64,000 nt of DNA, from NCBI GenBank assembly GCA_020635565.1, contig JACJZN010000007.1, positions 620,001 through 684,000 of the forward strand. The letters are read 5' to 3'. Positions 52,364 through 61,286 of the stretch are shown here, one piece after another (positions within the stretch are counted from its first letter, which is position 1; every line of letters begins with the position of its first letter). Both the position numbers and the translations under genes were made by a program. The notes under the pieces were generated by a model that worked only from the letters and a program-made list of their open reading frames with translations, was not told the DNA's origin and did no database searches. This stretch comes from Flavobacteriales bacterium (lineage in GTDB: Bacteria; Bacteroidota; Bacteroidia; Flavobacteriales_D; Parvicellaceae).

Positions 52364-53834
52364 TTTGTAATCGTGGTATTTTATTCTGTCCGCCAAGTTT
52401 GTTTTTAGATTTTAACCAATCATAGAATGTGCCACTTTTCATTGACCTGACCAATGGCTTTTGTAAAGATAGGTCATTGGATCGTTTAGCCGCATAATCA
52501 CTATTCAATTTTTGAAGATTAACGTCTAGATGTTCTGAAAATTGCTGAATGGATATAGGTGATCGATCAAATTCAATAAGCCATTCGTGTCCTCCGGATT
52601 TTTCTTTAGTCATAAATATCGGACAGACTGTATAATCTTTAATGCTACATTTAAGTGTATCGCACGTTATGGTCAATGCTTTCTCAACATTGTCGATCAT
52701 CAACTCTTCGCCAAAGACGTTAATGTACTGAGCAGTTCTTCCAATAATTTTGAATCGAAAAGGTGTTTTATTGGTAAACTCAATGACGTCTCCAATTCGA
52801 TATCTCCACAAACCTGCATTGGTAGAAATAACCATTTCGTAGGGCGTTCCTATCTCAACTTGATCGAGTAAGATGGTTTCAGGAGATTCGCTCAACCATT
52901 CTTCTTTAGGAATGAATTCATAAAAAACTCCGTAATCGAGCATTAATAACATGTCATCACTTCTGACTAGATCTTGTATTCCAAAGAAGCCTTCCGATGC
53001 ATTATAAGTCTGCACAAAATTCATAGCAGAACCGGGCATGATTTCCTCAAATTGTTGCTGATAAGGAGTGAAACTTACCCCTCCGTGCATGTACAATTCT
53101 AGATTTGGCCAAATATCAAAGATGTTGTCTGTTTCATTTTCTTCCAGAATACGCTTTAGCAATACTAACGTCCATGAGGGAACACCGGCAAGTATGCGTA
53201 CATCATCTTCTATTGTTTCCTTCGCCATTCGATCTATTTTTTCTTCCCATTGACTAAGTAGAGCGGTCTCCCTGCTTGGCGTTCTACGCCATTCACACCA
53301 CCAAGGAAGATTTTTGACAATAATGGCTGACAGATCACCGAAATAGGATTTTTGATTGAGATAATTGATCTCTGAACTTCCTCCAACGATGAGGTGTTTG
53401 CCCGTAAAAAGTCTAGTATTTGGGTGGTTGTTGTAATAGATTCCTAGGAGGTCTTTTCCGCCTTTATAATGACATTCCTGCAATGATTCTCTACTTACAG
53501 GAATTAGTTTACTTCGTTGATTGGTCGTTCCTGAAGATTTTGCAAACCATAGAATTTCTCCCGGCCATAGCAAATTTTGCTCGCCATCCTTTAGTCGCTC
53601 AACATAGGGTAATACCTGATCGTATTGCTGAAGCGGAATGTTTTGTTTGAAATCTTCGTGAGATCTGATCGCGCTGAAGGAGTTACTTTTTCCAAATTCT
53701 GTGTCAGCAGCACTCGATAGTAAAGAACTCAAGAGTTCCTGTTGTACTTCGAAAGGATGTTTTTTGAATAATTCAATCTGGTGTACACGTTTCTTGATTA
53801 ACCACGAGAATATCGAGTTAAAAGGTGCACCCAT
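52299..53834 (-). CDS. GH3 auxin-responsive-promoter family acyl-acid amido synthetase
   Basis: The 511-residue adenylate-forming enzyme has the phosphate-binding FAKSSGTTNQRSKLIPVS near residues 97-114, and YNASEGFFGIQ and YRIGDVIEF, as in plant GH3 enzymes. These adenylate a carboxylic acid and join it to an amino acid. Bacterial members have unknown substrates. The gene follows a 32-residue membrane peptide by 23 bases and overlaps the downstream propeller gene, forming a three-gene unit. Confidence 0.88.
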   Translation of the reverse strand: MGAPFNSIFSWLIKKRVHQIELFKKHPFEVQQELLSSLLSSAADTEFGKSNSFSAIRSHEDFKQNIPLQQYDQVLPYVERLKDGEQNLLWPGEILWFAKSSGTTNQRSKLIPVSRESLQECHYKGGKDLLGIYYNNHPNTRLFTGKHLIVGGSSEINYLNQKSYFGDLSAIIVKNLPWWCEWRRTPSRETALLSQWEEKIDRMAKETIEDDVRILAGVPSWTLVLLKRILEENETDNIFDIWPNLELYMHGGVSFTPYQQQFEEIMPGSAMNFVQTYNASEGFFGIQDLVRSDDMLLMLDYGVFYEFIPKEEWLSESPETILLDQVEIGTPYEMVISTNAGLWRYRIGDVIEFTNKTPFRFKIIGRTAQYINVFGEELMIDNVEKALTITCDTLKCSIKDYTVCPIFMTKEKSGGHEWLIEFDRSPISIQQFSEHLDVNLQKLNSDYAAKRSNDLSLQKPLVRSMKSGTFYDWLKSKNKLGGQNKIPRLQNDRKFAEEILFSNNITDHSAN

Positions 53835-53857
53835 TGGTCAGAAGAAGGTCGTGCGGA

Positions 53858-53956
53858 TTACCCGAAAATTACCAATCCGAAAATGATAAGCAATACGATA
53901 CCTACATAGATGTATCCAATACCTGCTGTACTTCCGTGAAAATTTTTGTCTGCCAT
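53858..53956 (-). CDS. Small membrane protein, 32 residues
   Basis: A short reading frame on the minus strand (ATG at 53956, stop at 53858) encodes MADKNFHGSTAGIGYIYVGI and then LLIIFGLVIFG: a short polar start followed by one membrane helix with no basic tail. It has its own promoter box (TATTTTTG, 53974-53981) 17 bases upstream and lies 23 bases before the GH3 gene. I do not know a named family. The promoter position and clean helix make it credible; codon use is unremarkable. Confidence 0.6.
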   Translation of the reverse strand: MADKNFHGSTAGIGYIYVGIVLLIIFGLVIFG

Positions 53957-53973
53957 GGCGAATTACTTTTTTA

Positions 53974-53981
53974 CAAAAATA
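53974..53981 (-). promoter_or_regulatory. -7 box TATTTTTG for the small membrane peptide-GH3 unit
   Basis: The minus strand reads TATTTTTG 17 bases before the 53956 ATG. It lies only 15 bases from the divergent Kelch gene start at 53996. Confidence 0.55.
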
Positions 53982-53995
53982 CTAAATTGCCTCTT

Positions 53996-55297
53996 ATGAA
54001 AAATAGAATTATTGCATTTTTTATGGCAAGCACAGCTTTTTGGAATTATTCTTCACAAACAGGTTGGACGTGGACAGAATTATCAAACATGCCTGAAAAG
54101 ATTAGTAATAATACGGTAGTTGAAGGATTTATTGGAGGTCAGCCGTTCGTTTATTCATTTGGAGGTATTGATTCAACAAAGCTGTATTCAGGCATAAATC
54201 TTAGTTCTTTTAGGTATGATGTTGTAGCTGATTTATGGACTGTATTGCCAGATTTGCCAGATACATTGGGTAAGATCGCATCAGGCGTGAGTAGGGTTGG
54301 AAACAAATTGTACATCATAGGAGGTTATCACGTGCTTGCTAATGGAAATGAGGTTTCTTCAGATCGAGTGCATATTTTTAATTTGTTGACGAATACGTTT
54401 GAATCGGATGGAGCCAATATTCCCATTCCGATTGATGATCATGTACAGTGCGTATATAAGGATAGCTTGATCTATGTTATTAGTGGTTGGAGTAATTCTG
54501 GGAACGTTGCCAATGTTCAGATTTATGATCCGCAGACTAATGCGTGGACAATCGGAACTTCAACACCAAACGATAATTTTTTTAAGGCTTTTGGAGCTTC
54601 AGGAGTAATTGTTGGAGATACCATATTTTATAACGGGGGCGTTAAAGGTGGATTTAATTTTGCAGCTGTAGGATATACGCGGAAGGGAATAATAGACACA
54701 AATGACCCAACTCAAATTGATTGGACTCAAATTTCGGATAACCCTGGATCACCAGGATATCGAATGGCTTGTTCAAATTATATGGATAAAGTTTTTTGGC
54801 TAGGTGGTGGTGGTGTAGCTTATAATTACAATGGGATTGCTTATTCCGGAGGAGTTGGTGTAGAGCCATTGGATCGTATTCTTCAATATAATGGATCTTC
54901 ACAATTATGGGATGAAGGAGTAGGTACCCCCTTTCAGGTAATGGATTTGCGTGGCATTGCTAAAATATCGGATACTGAATGGATAATCTGTGGAGGAATG
55001 GAAAGTGGTCAAAACGTTAGCAACAAAACTTATCAGATATCCTATGATCCAGTAATTGGTTCTGTGAATGATTCGGAATGGAAATCTCTCAATATCTTTC
55101 CAAATCCGGCTCAAGAAGAAATTTTCAGTTCATCAATTAAGAAAGGAATGTTTCAAATAACAGATTTATCTGGTCAACTGATGCAAAGAGGATCATTTCA
55201 GAATTCTATAGACGTGAGCTGGTTGAGGAATGGCATTTATTTATTAGTAATCGAAGATGAGGGAACCCTTTATAGGTGTAAATTTGAAAAAAAATAG
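53996..55297 (+). CDS. Kelch-repeat secreted protein with type IX sorting domain
   Basis: The start at 53996 (MKNRIIAFFMASTAFWNYSS) gives 433 residues with a signal peptide; the longer upstream frame runs antisense through the small membrane gene and is rejected. Residues 25-340 carry Kelch-type blades (LYIIGGYH, VYVISGW-like, YNGG) and the last 75 (NIFPNPAQEEIFSS to CKFEKK) a type A sorting domain. It is thus exported by type IX secretion. It may be co-transcribed with the O-methyltransferase 2 bases on. Confidence 0.88.
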   Translation: MKNRIIAFFMASTAFWNYSSQTGWTWTELSNMPEKISNNTVVEGFIGGQPFVYSFGGIDSTKLYSGINLSSFRYDVVADLWTVLPDLPDTLGKIASGVSRVGNKLYIIGGYHVLANGNEVSSDRVHIFNLLTNTFESDGANIPIPIDDHVQCVYKDSLIYVISGWSNSGNVANVQIYDPQTNAWTIGTSTPNDNFFKAFGASGVIVGDTIFYNGGVKGGFNFAAVGYTRKGIIDTNDPTQIDWTQISDNPGSPGYRMACSNYMDKVFWLGGGGVAYNYNGIAYSGGVGVEPLDRILQYNGSSQLWDEGVGTPFQVMDLRGIAKISDTEWIICGGMESGQNVSNKTYQISYDPVIGSVNDSEWKSLNIFPNPAQEEIFSSSIKKGMFQITDLSGQLMQRGSFQNSIDVSWLRNGIYLLVIEDEGTLYRCKFEKK

Positions 55298-55299
55298 AG

Positions 55300-55944
55300 A
55301 TGAATTTTTTACCGGAGGAGATAGACAATTATGCAACTGAACATAGTTCCAAAGAGTCAGAACTTTTATACCAGTTGAACCGTCAAACCAATATTAAAGT
55401 TTTGCAACCAAGAATGCTTTCAGGTCATTTACAAGGAAGAATTCTAAGTATGCTTTCAAATATGATCCAACCGGAATATATACTCGAAATTGGTACATAT
55501 ACTGGTTACAGTGCGCTTTGTATGGCTGAAGGATTAAAGGATGATGGTAAACTTATTTCGATCGAAATAGATCCTGAGATAGCTGAGTTTGCAATCGATT
55601 TTATCGGACAATCTGAATATTCCCAAAAAATTCATGTGCACGTTGGTGATGCGATGGAATATATCGAACAATTGGAAAGTGGATTCGATTTAGTCTTCAT
55701 TGATGCGGATAAATCTAACTATCCTCAATATTTGGAATTAGTATATCCAAAACTGAAAATGGGAGGATATTTAATAGCGGATAATGTACTATGGAGTGGT
55801 AAAGTAGCTTTCCCAGCTAAGGAAAAGGACATTGACACGCAAGTTCTTCAGGGTTTTAATCGAAAGCTTACAGACGATAAGCGTTTTGAAAATATACTCC
55901 TGCCTGTTCGTGACGGGTTAATGATCGCAAGAAAGGTGAAGTAA
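55300..55944 (+). CDS. O-methyltransferase, catechol/caffeoyl-CoA type
   Basis: The 214-residue class I SAM methyltransferase of the methyltransf_3 family has the SAM motif ILEIGTYTGYSALCMAEGL (about 62-80), the acidic ISIEIDPE and the metal-binding FIDADKSNY and ADNVLWSG. It would methylate hydroxyls of a catechol-like or other small substrate using Mg2+; the natural substrate is unknown. The ATG overlaps a GAGATG context just after the Kelch stop. Confidence 0.9.
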   Translation: MNFLPEEIDNYATEHSSKESELLYQLNRQTNIKVLQPRMLSGHLQGRILSMLSNMIQPEYILEIGTYTGYSALCMAEGLKDDGKLISIEIDPEIAEFAIDFIGQSEYSQKIHVHVGDAMEYIEQLESGFDLVFIDADKSNYPQYLELVYPKLKMGGYLIADNVLWSGKVAFPAKEKDIDTQVLQGFNRKLTDDKRFENILLPVRDGLMIARKVK

Positions 55945-55945
55945 A

Positions 55946-57409
55946 TTAGTTTCTTCCACCAACCGACATATCAGCTTTTGGCTCTAGTTTTTTCTTTAAA
56001 TAGAAGAAAGTCTCGTCAATTGATTTGTAATTCCCATTAGGAGTTGGAGACAAGGCTGGAGCCTGAACAATTCGACCTTTATCATCCAGATAAAAATAGA
56101 TAGGAACATTTCTTAGATTGTAATCATCAAGTAGCTTTGAGTCACCATTGTAGTGACCAAAATGCCAATTCATACCTTTAGTATTACTCCTTACGAAATC
56201 TGAATAAGCTTTAGGGCTTGAATCCAGCGAAATGCTTACAAAAGTAACGTACTTTCCATATTTTTCTTGCAGTTGTTTCATGATCAGCATCTCCTGCAGA
56301 CTTTGTTTATTCCAGCTTGCCCAGAATTGTATATATACGTGTCGACCTCTTAAAGATTTCAGCGTAACGTTCTCTCCATTCTGTTCCTCCCATGAGAATA
56401 ATGGCGCTTCGGATCCAACGATTAGCTTGTTTTGAAAGTCCAGAACTTTTTGAGCAATTTCCCCATGTTTTTCCACTACAGGTTCAGAAACAATTTTCCG
56501 TAGGATCAACTGCATGTTTTCTCGATCAAAAAAGTTCGTATGATATCCTTCTGCCAAGGCATTAATCATGATCAATTCTCTGAACTCATCATTCTTTACG
56601 TAATACTGATTTGCCATCGCTTCATCTAATGCAGATCGCGATGAAAGTTTATTTATGGCAAAGACAATTTTGTCTCGATCAAACATGACTACATCCGATA
56701 ATGCATCTGAATAGAAATCCTTGATGAAATTCATATATGCATCATTGTGGTAAAGGATTGGCTTACTTTTGATAAAGGTCTCAAAAATGACATATTTATT
56801 CTGTGCTGGATAGGTTTTGTCACTAAAAAGAGCAACCGAAGCAATGCTGTATTTGAAATAATCTCTGAAGTATGGACTTTTGACATCCTTGTAGATTTGA
56901 AATGTTCGGGAGGTGAAATCCGCAAGCGAATCCTGAAAAGTTTTACTCTGCGATGCGGTCAATCCTATTCTTGTAGAATCGCCATAAAGAAAGTAATCAA
57001 ATCTTAAATTGAATTCTAATATTAAAGCATTTAAATCATCCTTGCCTAGTTCGTCAAACACAAGCCTAACTGCATTTCCATTTAATTTCTGGACATTTTC
57101 AACTTCCATTGGAAAGCTGACTTTATAAACTTCAGTACTTGGGTCTAAATAGATCACGCCCGTTTTGTCCTGGATCTGAATGAAGGCCTTCATTCCATTT
57201 TTAGGATCAACCTCAAACTTTATTTTACCATCATGGTCAATAATTCCTTTGTCTAGGATTTTATATTCATAGGAGATATAATCCTCAAAGGTAACAAGAG
57301 AAGCAATTTGCCCTTTAAATGATGGCGCATAACATTCGATAGTCTGTTGTGCGAGAGCACTAAAACCAACAAGTAATAAAACAACAATATGTACAACAGA
57401 TTTCAACAA
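55946..57409 (-). CDS. TlpA-like thioredoxin-fold protein lacking the CxxC
   Basis: The 487-residue protein has a signal peptide (ending SALAQ), a middle region (about 25-330) with a DUF4369-like N-terminal beta part and helical linker, and a thioredoxin-fold C-terminus (about 335-475; GSEAPLFSWEEQNGENVTLK, then QFWASW). The redox site is W366 followed by N-K-Q-S, so both catalytic cysteines are gone. YIQFWAS and a cis-Pro region (NVPIYF) are kept. It cannot act as an oxidoreductase and probably is a scaffold. Operon with coaD, 5-base gap. Confidence 0.82.
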   Translation of the reverse strand: MLKSVVHIVVLLLVGFSALAQQTIECYAPSFKGQIASLVTFEDYISYEYKILDKGIIDHDGKIKFEVDPKNGMKAFIQIQDKTGVIYLDPSTEVYKVSFPMEVENVQKLNGNAVRLVFDELGKDDLNALILEFNLRFDYFLYGDSTRIGLTASQSKTFQDSLADFTSRTFQIYKDVKSPYFRDYFKYSIASVALFSDKTYPAQNKYVIFETFIKSKPILYHNDAYMNFIKDFYSDALSDVVMFDRDKIVFAINKLSSRSALDEAMANQYYVKNDEFRELIMINALAEGYHTNFFDRENMQLILRKIVSEPVVEKHGEIAQKVLDFQNKLIVGSEAPLFSWEEQNGENVTLKSLRGRHVYIQFWASWNKQSLQEMLIMKQLQEKYGKYVTFVSISLDSSPKAYSDFVRSNTKGMNWHFGHYNGDSKLLDDYNLRNVPIYFYLDDKGRIVQAPALSPTPNGNYKSIDETFFYLKKKLEPKADMSVGGRN

Positions 57410-57414
57410 TTCAA

Positions 57415-57873
57415 CTACAATTTTAGTCCAGGTGGCAAAAACCGATCCACATTTCCTTCGTTTCTAATTAACTCACGCACAATGGAGGAGGAGATACAAC
57501 TCATTTCTGCATCTGTGATCAGAAACACGGTCTCCAGTTCCGGATAGAGTTTTCGGTTCATTTCCGCTATCGGTTTTTCATATTCAAAATCGATGTTATT
57601 TCTCAGTCCTCGCAATAGAAAGTTAGCATTTACCGATTTACAAAAATCTACCGTAAGTCCTTCAAAAGCAGCAATTTCCACTTTATCATAAGCAACAAAA
57701 CTTTGTTTGGTCAATTCAAATCTTTTGTCAGCATCATACAAATAACTTTTACTCGTGTTTGTTCCAACAGCTACATAGATTTTATCAAAAAGAGGCAGAG
57801 CTTTCTCAACGATTGAAAAATGTCCCAGAGTGATTGGATCAAATGATCCTGCAAAAACGGCAATTCTTGACAT
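57415..57873 (-). CDS. coaD: Phosphopantetheine adenylyltransferase
   Basis: The 152-residue enzyme makes dephospho-CoA from ATP and 4'-phosphopantetheine. The nucleotidyltransferase motif GSFDPITLGH is at residues 9-18 and the C-terminal ISSSIVREL motif is present. The length matches the family. It lies between rsmD and the TlpA-like gene on the minus strand, an order frequent in Bacteroidota. Confidence 0.95.
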   Translation of the reverse strand: MSRIAVFAGSFDPITLGHFSIVEKALPLFDKIYVAVGTNTSKSYLYDADKRFELTKQSFVAYDKVEIAAFEGLTVDFCKSVNANFLLRGLRNNIDFEYEKPIAEMNRKLYPELETVFLITDAEMSCISSSIVRELIRNEGNVDRFLPPGLKL

Positions 57874-57950
57874 GCGAAAAGTTTTGTGGTTATTTAACTT
57901 ACAAATTGAGATAAAGTTACAAGATTATTTAGTCCACTATTTCTGAGATT

Positions 57951-58478
57951 TTACTCAAAAAAGGAGAAGTTCACTCTGCTATATTCTCGATGATCCACCA
58001 ACCTAGGGTGATTTTCAAAGCTGGTTTCTTCGCCATGCTCTATGATCAATAGTCCACCTACTTCTAGCCAGCTATTCGTAAAGATCAAATCGGGTATCTT
58101 GTTGATGTCCTTATGGGCATATGGTGGATCTGCAAAAATCAATGGATAGCTTTTTCCCGATTTTCCAAGATATTTGAAAACGTCAGCCTTTACACACTTG
58201 ATGTTCATTGAATTATCATGAGCAAACGTATTAATGAACTTATAACTACTAAGAGCCATATCTACAGCAGTGACGCTTTTCGCACCTCGTGATATAAATT
58301 CATAACTAATGTTTCCTGTTCCAGCAAAAAGATCAAGTAAGTCTAATCCTTGATAATCAAATTTGTGTTCGAGTATATTGAATAGGCTTTCCTTACCAAA
58401 ATCAGTAGTAGGTCTAGCCTTAATGCTCTTCGGAGCAACAATTTTTTTTCCCTTGAATTTACCGCTGATGATGCGCAT
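57951..58478 (-). CDS. rsmD: 16S rRNA (guanine966-N2)-methyltransferase
   Basis: The 175-residue methyltransferase starts MRIISGKFKGKKIVAPK, has the SAM-binding LLDLFAGTGNISYEFISRGA and the catalytic FADPPYAH motif (D/N-PP-Y), and modifies G966 of 16S rRNA. The C-terminus is short after VNFSFFE. It overlaps the DUF3822 gene by 20 bases. Confidence 0.93.
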   Translation of the reverse strand: MRIISGKFKGKKIVAPKSIKARPTTDFGKESLFNILEHKFDYQGLDLLDLFAGTGNISYEFISRGAKSVTAVDMALSSYKFINTFAHDNSMNIKCVKADVFKYLGKSGKSYPLIFADPPYAHKDINKIPDLIFTNSWLEVGGLLIIEHGEETSFENHPRLVDHREYSRVNFSFFE

Positions 58479-59199
58479 GCCCTTCTTTGATTAATTGAAC
58501 TATTCCCTGGTATTCTATTTGAATATCTGCAAATCGTCTAAGTTCTATATTTCTGATATAGGTGTTTAAATAGGTCGATGTCATCTCTGGCTTTTGTGGG
58601 AAGTTACCATAAAAGATCAATTGGGTCTCTTCTTGAGAAAGATCCTTTTCCTGATAAATCAATAACAGATAGTATAGTATTTCTTCATCCGTCTTTGCAT
58701 CAAAAGAATTGCAAAGTAAAATTTGATTCGAAAGTCGAACCGTGATGTAGATCTGTGTATTGAAGACTAATGCATGAACTCCATTGTTTTTGGAAACGTT
58801 TAGCATTAATTCAGACAAATGGTGTTTATTAACCGATGGAATGGCATGTGAAACAGCTATGTCCTGAAGCGTATTCGTCTGGAAATGAATAGTTATCGAG
58901 TTCTTCTCGTCAAGAAAATGATAGACTTTCTTATTTAGATCCCAATTTAGAAATTCAATCAATGCTTTTTCATTGATTAGCTCATCCGAAAGTTTTGGTA
59001 AGAGATTAAATGTGTTACTTAGATCGAAATAGTGATTTTCAGACGATTTACTAGATAGCTCATTCGATTTTTTTAGCTCCGCATGATCAATATTCCCATT
59101 ATTACTTTCTATACATAAGAAATGATCATTTGAGGGAATCAAATACAACCTCCCCTCACCATTTTGGTTTGGTGCAGTAAGCGATTTAAACAAATTCAT
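58459..59199 (-). CDS. DUF3822 family protein
   Basis: The 246-residue protein of the DUF3822 family is habitually next to rsmD and coaD in Bacteroidota. It has the look of an actin-like/ASKHA fold (HALVFNTQIYITVRLSNQIL, LLCNSFDAKTDEEILYYLLL, LIFYGNFPQKPEM). No catalytic residues are known. It overlaps rsmD and lies 18 bases after the next upstream gene, so all belong to one operon. Confidence 0.88.
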   Translation of the reverse strand: MNLFKSLTAPNQNGEGRLYLIPSNDHFLCIESNNGNIDHAELKKSNELSSKSSENHYFDLSNTFNLLPKLSDELINEKALIEFLNWDLNKKVYHFLDEKNSITIHFQTNTLQDIAVSHAIPSVNKHHLSELMLNVSKNNGVHALVFNTQIYITVRLSNQILLCNSFDAKTDEEILYYLLLIYQEKDLSQEETQLIFYGNFPQKPEMTSTYLNTYIRNIELRRFADIQIEYQGIVQLIKEGHAHHQR

Positions 59200-59217
59200 A
59201 CGAGCTCAGGTGTTGGA

Positions 59218-60123
59218 TTACTGTTCCCAGCTACCATTTGTGCTTTCGTCAGAAAGATCAAGACTACCCAACTTCATCGTGTCTCTAGGCTGACCTTCTT
59301 CTTTGAAGGGGTTAAAAGCATAAGTATCGATCACCAACATAGCATTTGTAAGTGAATCCAATTCTTTAGTGATCAGTTTAAACTCAAATTTGTCATCACC
59401 TGTATTTCTTATGGTGCTTAGTTTATCCGCATCAAAAGTGAATTTTCTTTGATCGGCATTCTTTAATGCCTCTTCACTGAAGAACAGGTCCTGCAACACG
59501 GGAACCCAGGCAGTATCCACTCTAAAATAACCTAATTTTATTGCTTCTTGCTCATCAATTCCATCAAGAATCAATGCTTCGTCTTCAATAGGATCATAAC
59601 CTAAAGTGTCAAGTTCCCAACCTTTAGGTTGTCTGTCTGGAATTTGACCTGACTCATGAAGTACAACAGGTATAGTGTTGTACACCTTATCTTCTAGAAG
59701 GAATCTTTTCAATTCTTTAAAATCTGGAGCAAAGTGTCCATAAACCTTTTTGTATGCTAATTGTACTGTTCTGATATCATCCAACGATTGTTTTACATCA
59801 GCATCGTATTTTTCTTTTTGCTCCTTCATTGCAATGGTCTCTTCCAATGAGTTAACAGATAAAACGGTAAGTACAACACAAAATACAAGTAATCCGATCA
59901 TTACCACAAAATGAACAATCTTGTTGATTAGTTCCAATGTATATAATAAGGAAACAATTCCGGCAAGTAAAACAGCAACACCTCCCAACAGGAATGGCGT
60001 TGATTGAGTACGATTAAGGGCCTCATCTGGCGTAATCGCAATTTTAACCAACACTAATCCAGCTACGATCAAAAGCGTTGCAAATAAGTATTTCTTAGTA
60101 AAAAGGCCTAACTGTTCTAACAT
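59218..60123 (-). CDS. Membrane protein of unknown function, conserved beside DUF3822/rsmD/coaD
   Basis: The 301-residue protein has three N-terminal membrane helices (about 12-30, 43-63, 70-90), then a coiled-coil-like helix (EQKEKYDADVKQSLDDIRTV) and a soluble region (about 110-301) with repeated TL-x-Y-DP-like and FEFKL segments. The soluble part has the look of a type IV pilin-like helix followed by a globular domain. Known only as hypothetical in Bacteroidota; it heads this operon. Confidence 0.72.
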   Translation of the reverse strand: MLEQLGLFTKKYLFATLLIVAGLVLVKIAITPDEALNRTQSTPFLLGGVAVLLAGIVSLLYTLELINKIVHFVVMIGLLVFCVVLTVLSVNSLEETIAMKEQKEKYDADVKQSLDDIRTVQLAYKKVYGHFAPDFKELKRFLLEDKVYNTIPVVLHESGQIPDRQPKGWELDTLGYDPIEDEALILDGIDEQEAIKLGYFRVDTAWVPVLQDLFFSEEALKNADQRKFTFDADKLSTIRNTGDDKFEFKLITKELDSLTNAMLVIDTYAFNPFKEEGQPRDTMKLGSLDLSDESTNGSWEQ

Positions 60124-60163
60124 CTCTAAAGTCTATAAATTAATACTTTCTTGTTGCAATGTA

Positions 60164-60171
60164 CAAATGTA
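60164..60171 (-). promoter_or_regulatory. -7 box TACATTTG for the 60123-57.. operon (second copy at 60182-60189)
   Basis: The minus strand has TACATTTG at 60164-60171 and again at 60182-60189, 18 bases apart, upstream of the ATG at 60123. Two tandem start sites are possible. Confidence 0.5.
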
Positions 60172-60225
60172 ATATTTTTTGCAAATGTAAAATCTTAATG
60201 GAACAAATAACTACTAAACGGAAAG

Positions 60226-60265
60226 TATTCCCAAGATAACGGTATTTCTCAATTGCTTGGGAGTA
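60226..60265 (-). terminator. Possible terminator after the duplicated-domain gene
   Basis: TATTCCCAAG (60226-60235) pairs with CTTGGGAGTA (60256-60265) with one wobble and a 20-base loop. The T-tract is weak. Confidence 0.35.
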
Positions 60266-60295
60266 TTGGTTTTGTCCTAATACATATTCGACAGG

Positions 60296-61261
60296 TTATT
60301 TTTCGATCCAGGATGTTCCGTCTGAAAATAGCTCATATTCGATGTTGTAGGTTTCGTTATCATCGCTGGTAGATATCACTCTTTTGATGGAGCCATCTTC
60401 GTGAAAAGTCCATTTTTCGTCCCACTTTTTATCTTTGTCCCAATCTAGTTTTACACGATTGAAATATTCAAATCCTTTTTGCTTATCACACCTTAGATCA
60501 ATAAAATAGGTAGATTTTTCGATCCATTTTTTTACGCCTCCATTGTTGTCGTCTGGTTTACCGGCCGAGATAGGAGTGTTTTTCTGAAGTTCAATAATTT
60601 CCTGATGTGCTAATGTAAGATCACCGGTAAGATCCGTTTCATATAATGCTTTTCCATTTTTCTGATCTGAAGATGATAGATTATTGAAGTCTGCTGAGCC
60701 TGATATTTCCGTATTGATCCAAACAATTTCACCAATCTCAAGTTTAGAGTCTGTTATTAGTTCATAGGTTAGATCATAAGTAGTATTGTCGTCTATGGTC
60801 GAGATTGTTCTTTCAACAGTCCCATCTTCGCGGAACGTCCATTTTTCATCCCAATTTTTGTCTTTGTCCCAGTCGACCTTTACACGGTTGAAATAATTAT
60901 AGCCTTTTTGTTGGTCACATCTTAGATCGATGAAGAAACTGTTGGTGCCATTCTTATTAAACTCGATCCATTTTTTTACTCCACCATTATTTTCGTCAGT
61001 TTTTCCTTCAGAAATGTTCGTTTTTTGATTTTCGAAAACAATTTGATGATGGTAAGTGAAAATTTGGTAAGGATCAGCATTTTCATCCACTGTGCTAGAG
61101 GTAGTTTCAATCGAGGAGATTTCTTCCGGCTCTTCTAATTTTTTGACTTGATCATCTTCATCATTTCCTCCACTATATGCTATCACAAGAATAACTATTG
61201 GGGTTAAGATAAGTAAGGCTATGATCGAGTTACGTAATATTACAAACTGTTTGTATTTCAT
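60296..61261 (-). CDS. Membrane-anchored protein with a tandemly duplicated domain
   Basis: The 321-residue protein has one N-terminal membrane helix (about 12-30), an acidic Glu/Ser/Thr linker, then two copies of a domain of about 75 residues. Copy 1 reads NGGVKKWIE, FIDLRCDQQKGYNYFNRVKV and DWDKDKNWDEKWTFREDGTV. Copy 2 repeats it with few changes (LRCDKQKGFEYFNRVKLDWD). The D-x-D-x-D-like DWDKDK is EF-hand-like, but calcium binding is inference. It is the last gene of a three-gene minus-strand unit. Function unknown. Confidence 0.7.
   Translation of the reverse strand: MKYKQFVILRNSIIALLILTPIVILVIAYSGGNDEDDQVKKLEEPEEISSIETTSSTVDENADPYQIFTYHHQIVFENQKTNISEGKTDENNGGVKKWIEFNKNGTNSFFIDLRCDQQKGYNYFNRVKVDWDKDKNWDEKWTFREDGTVERTISTIDDNTTYDLTYELITDSKLEIGEIVWINTEISGSADFNNLSSSDQKNGKALYETDLTGDLTLAHQEIIELQKNTPISAGKPDDNNGGVKKWIEKSTYFIDLRCDKQKGFEYFNRVKLDWDKDKKWDEKWTFHEDGSIKRVISTSDDNETYNIEYELFSDGTSWIEK
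60328..60992 (-). repeat. Duplicated coding segment (copies at about 60760-60992 and 60328-60549)
   Basis: Both copies encode NGGVKKWIE to a final YEL. They differ mostly by conservative substitutions, and the nucleotide match is visibly high (for example CCCACTTTTTATCTTTGTCC against CCCAATTTTTGTCTTTGTCC on the plus strand), suggesting fairly recent duplication. Confidence 0.7.
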
Positions 61262-61286
61262 ATTGTTTTAGGCTAGTAGGTGAATG

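Noticed and set aside
53825..53995. Extended start of the Kelch protein at 53825
   Set aside because: The extension is antisense to the small membrane gene and GH3 start, and the signal peptide begins at the ATG at 53996.
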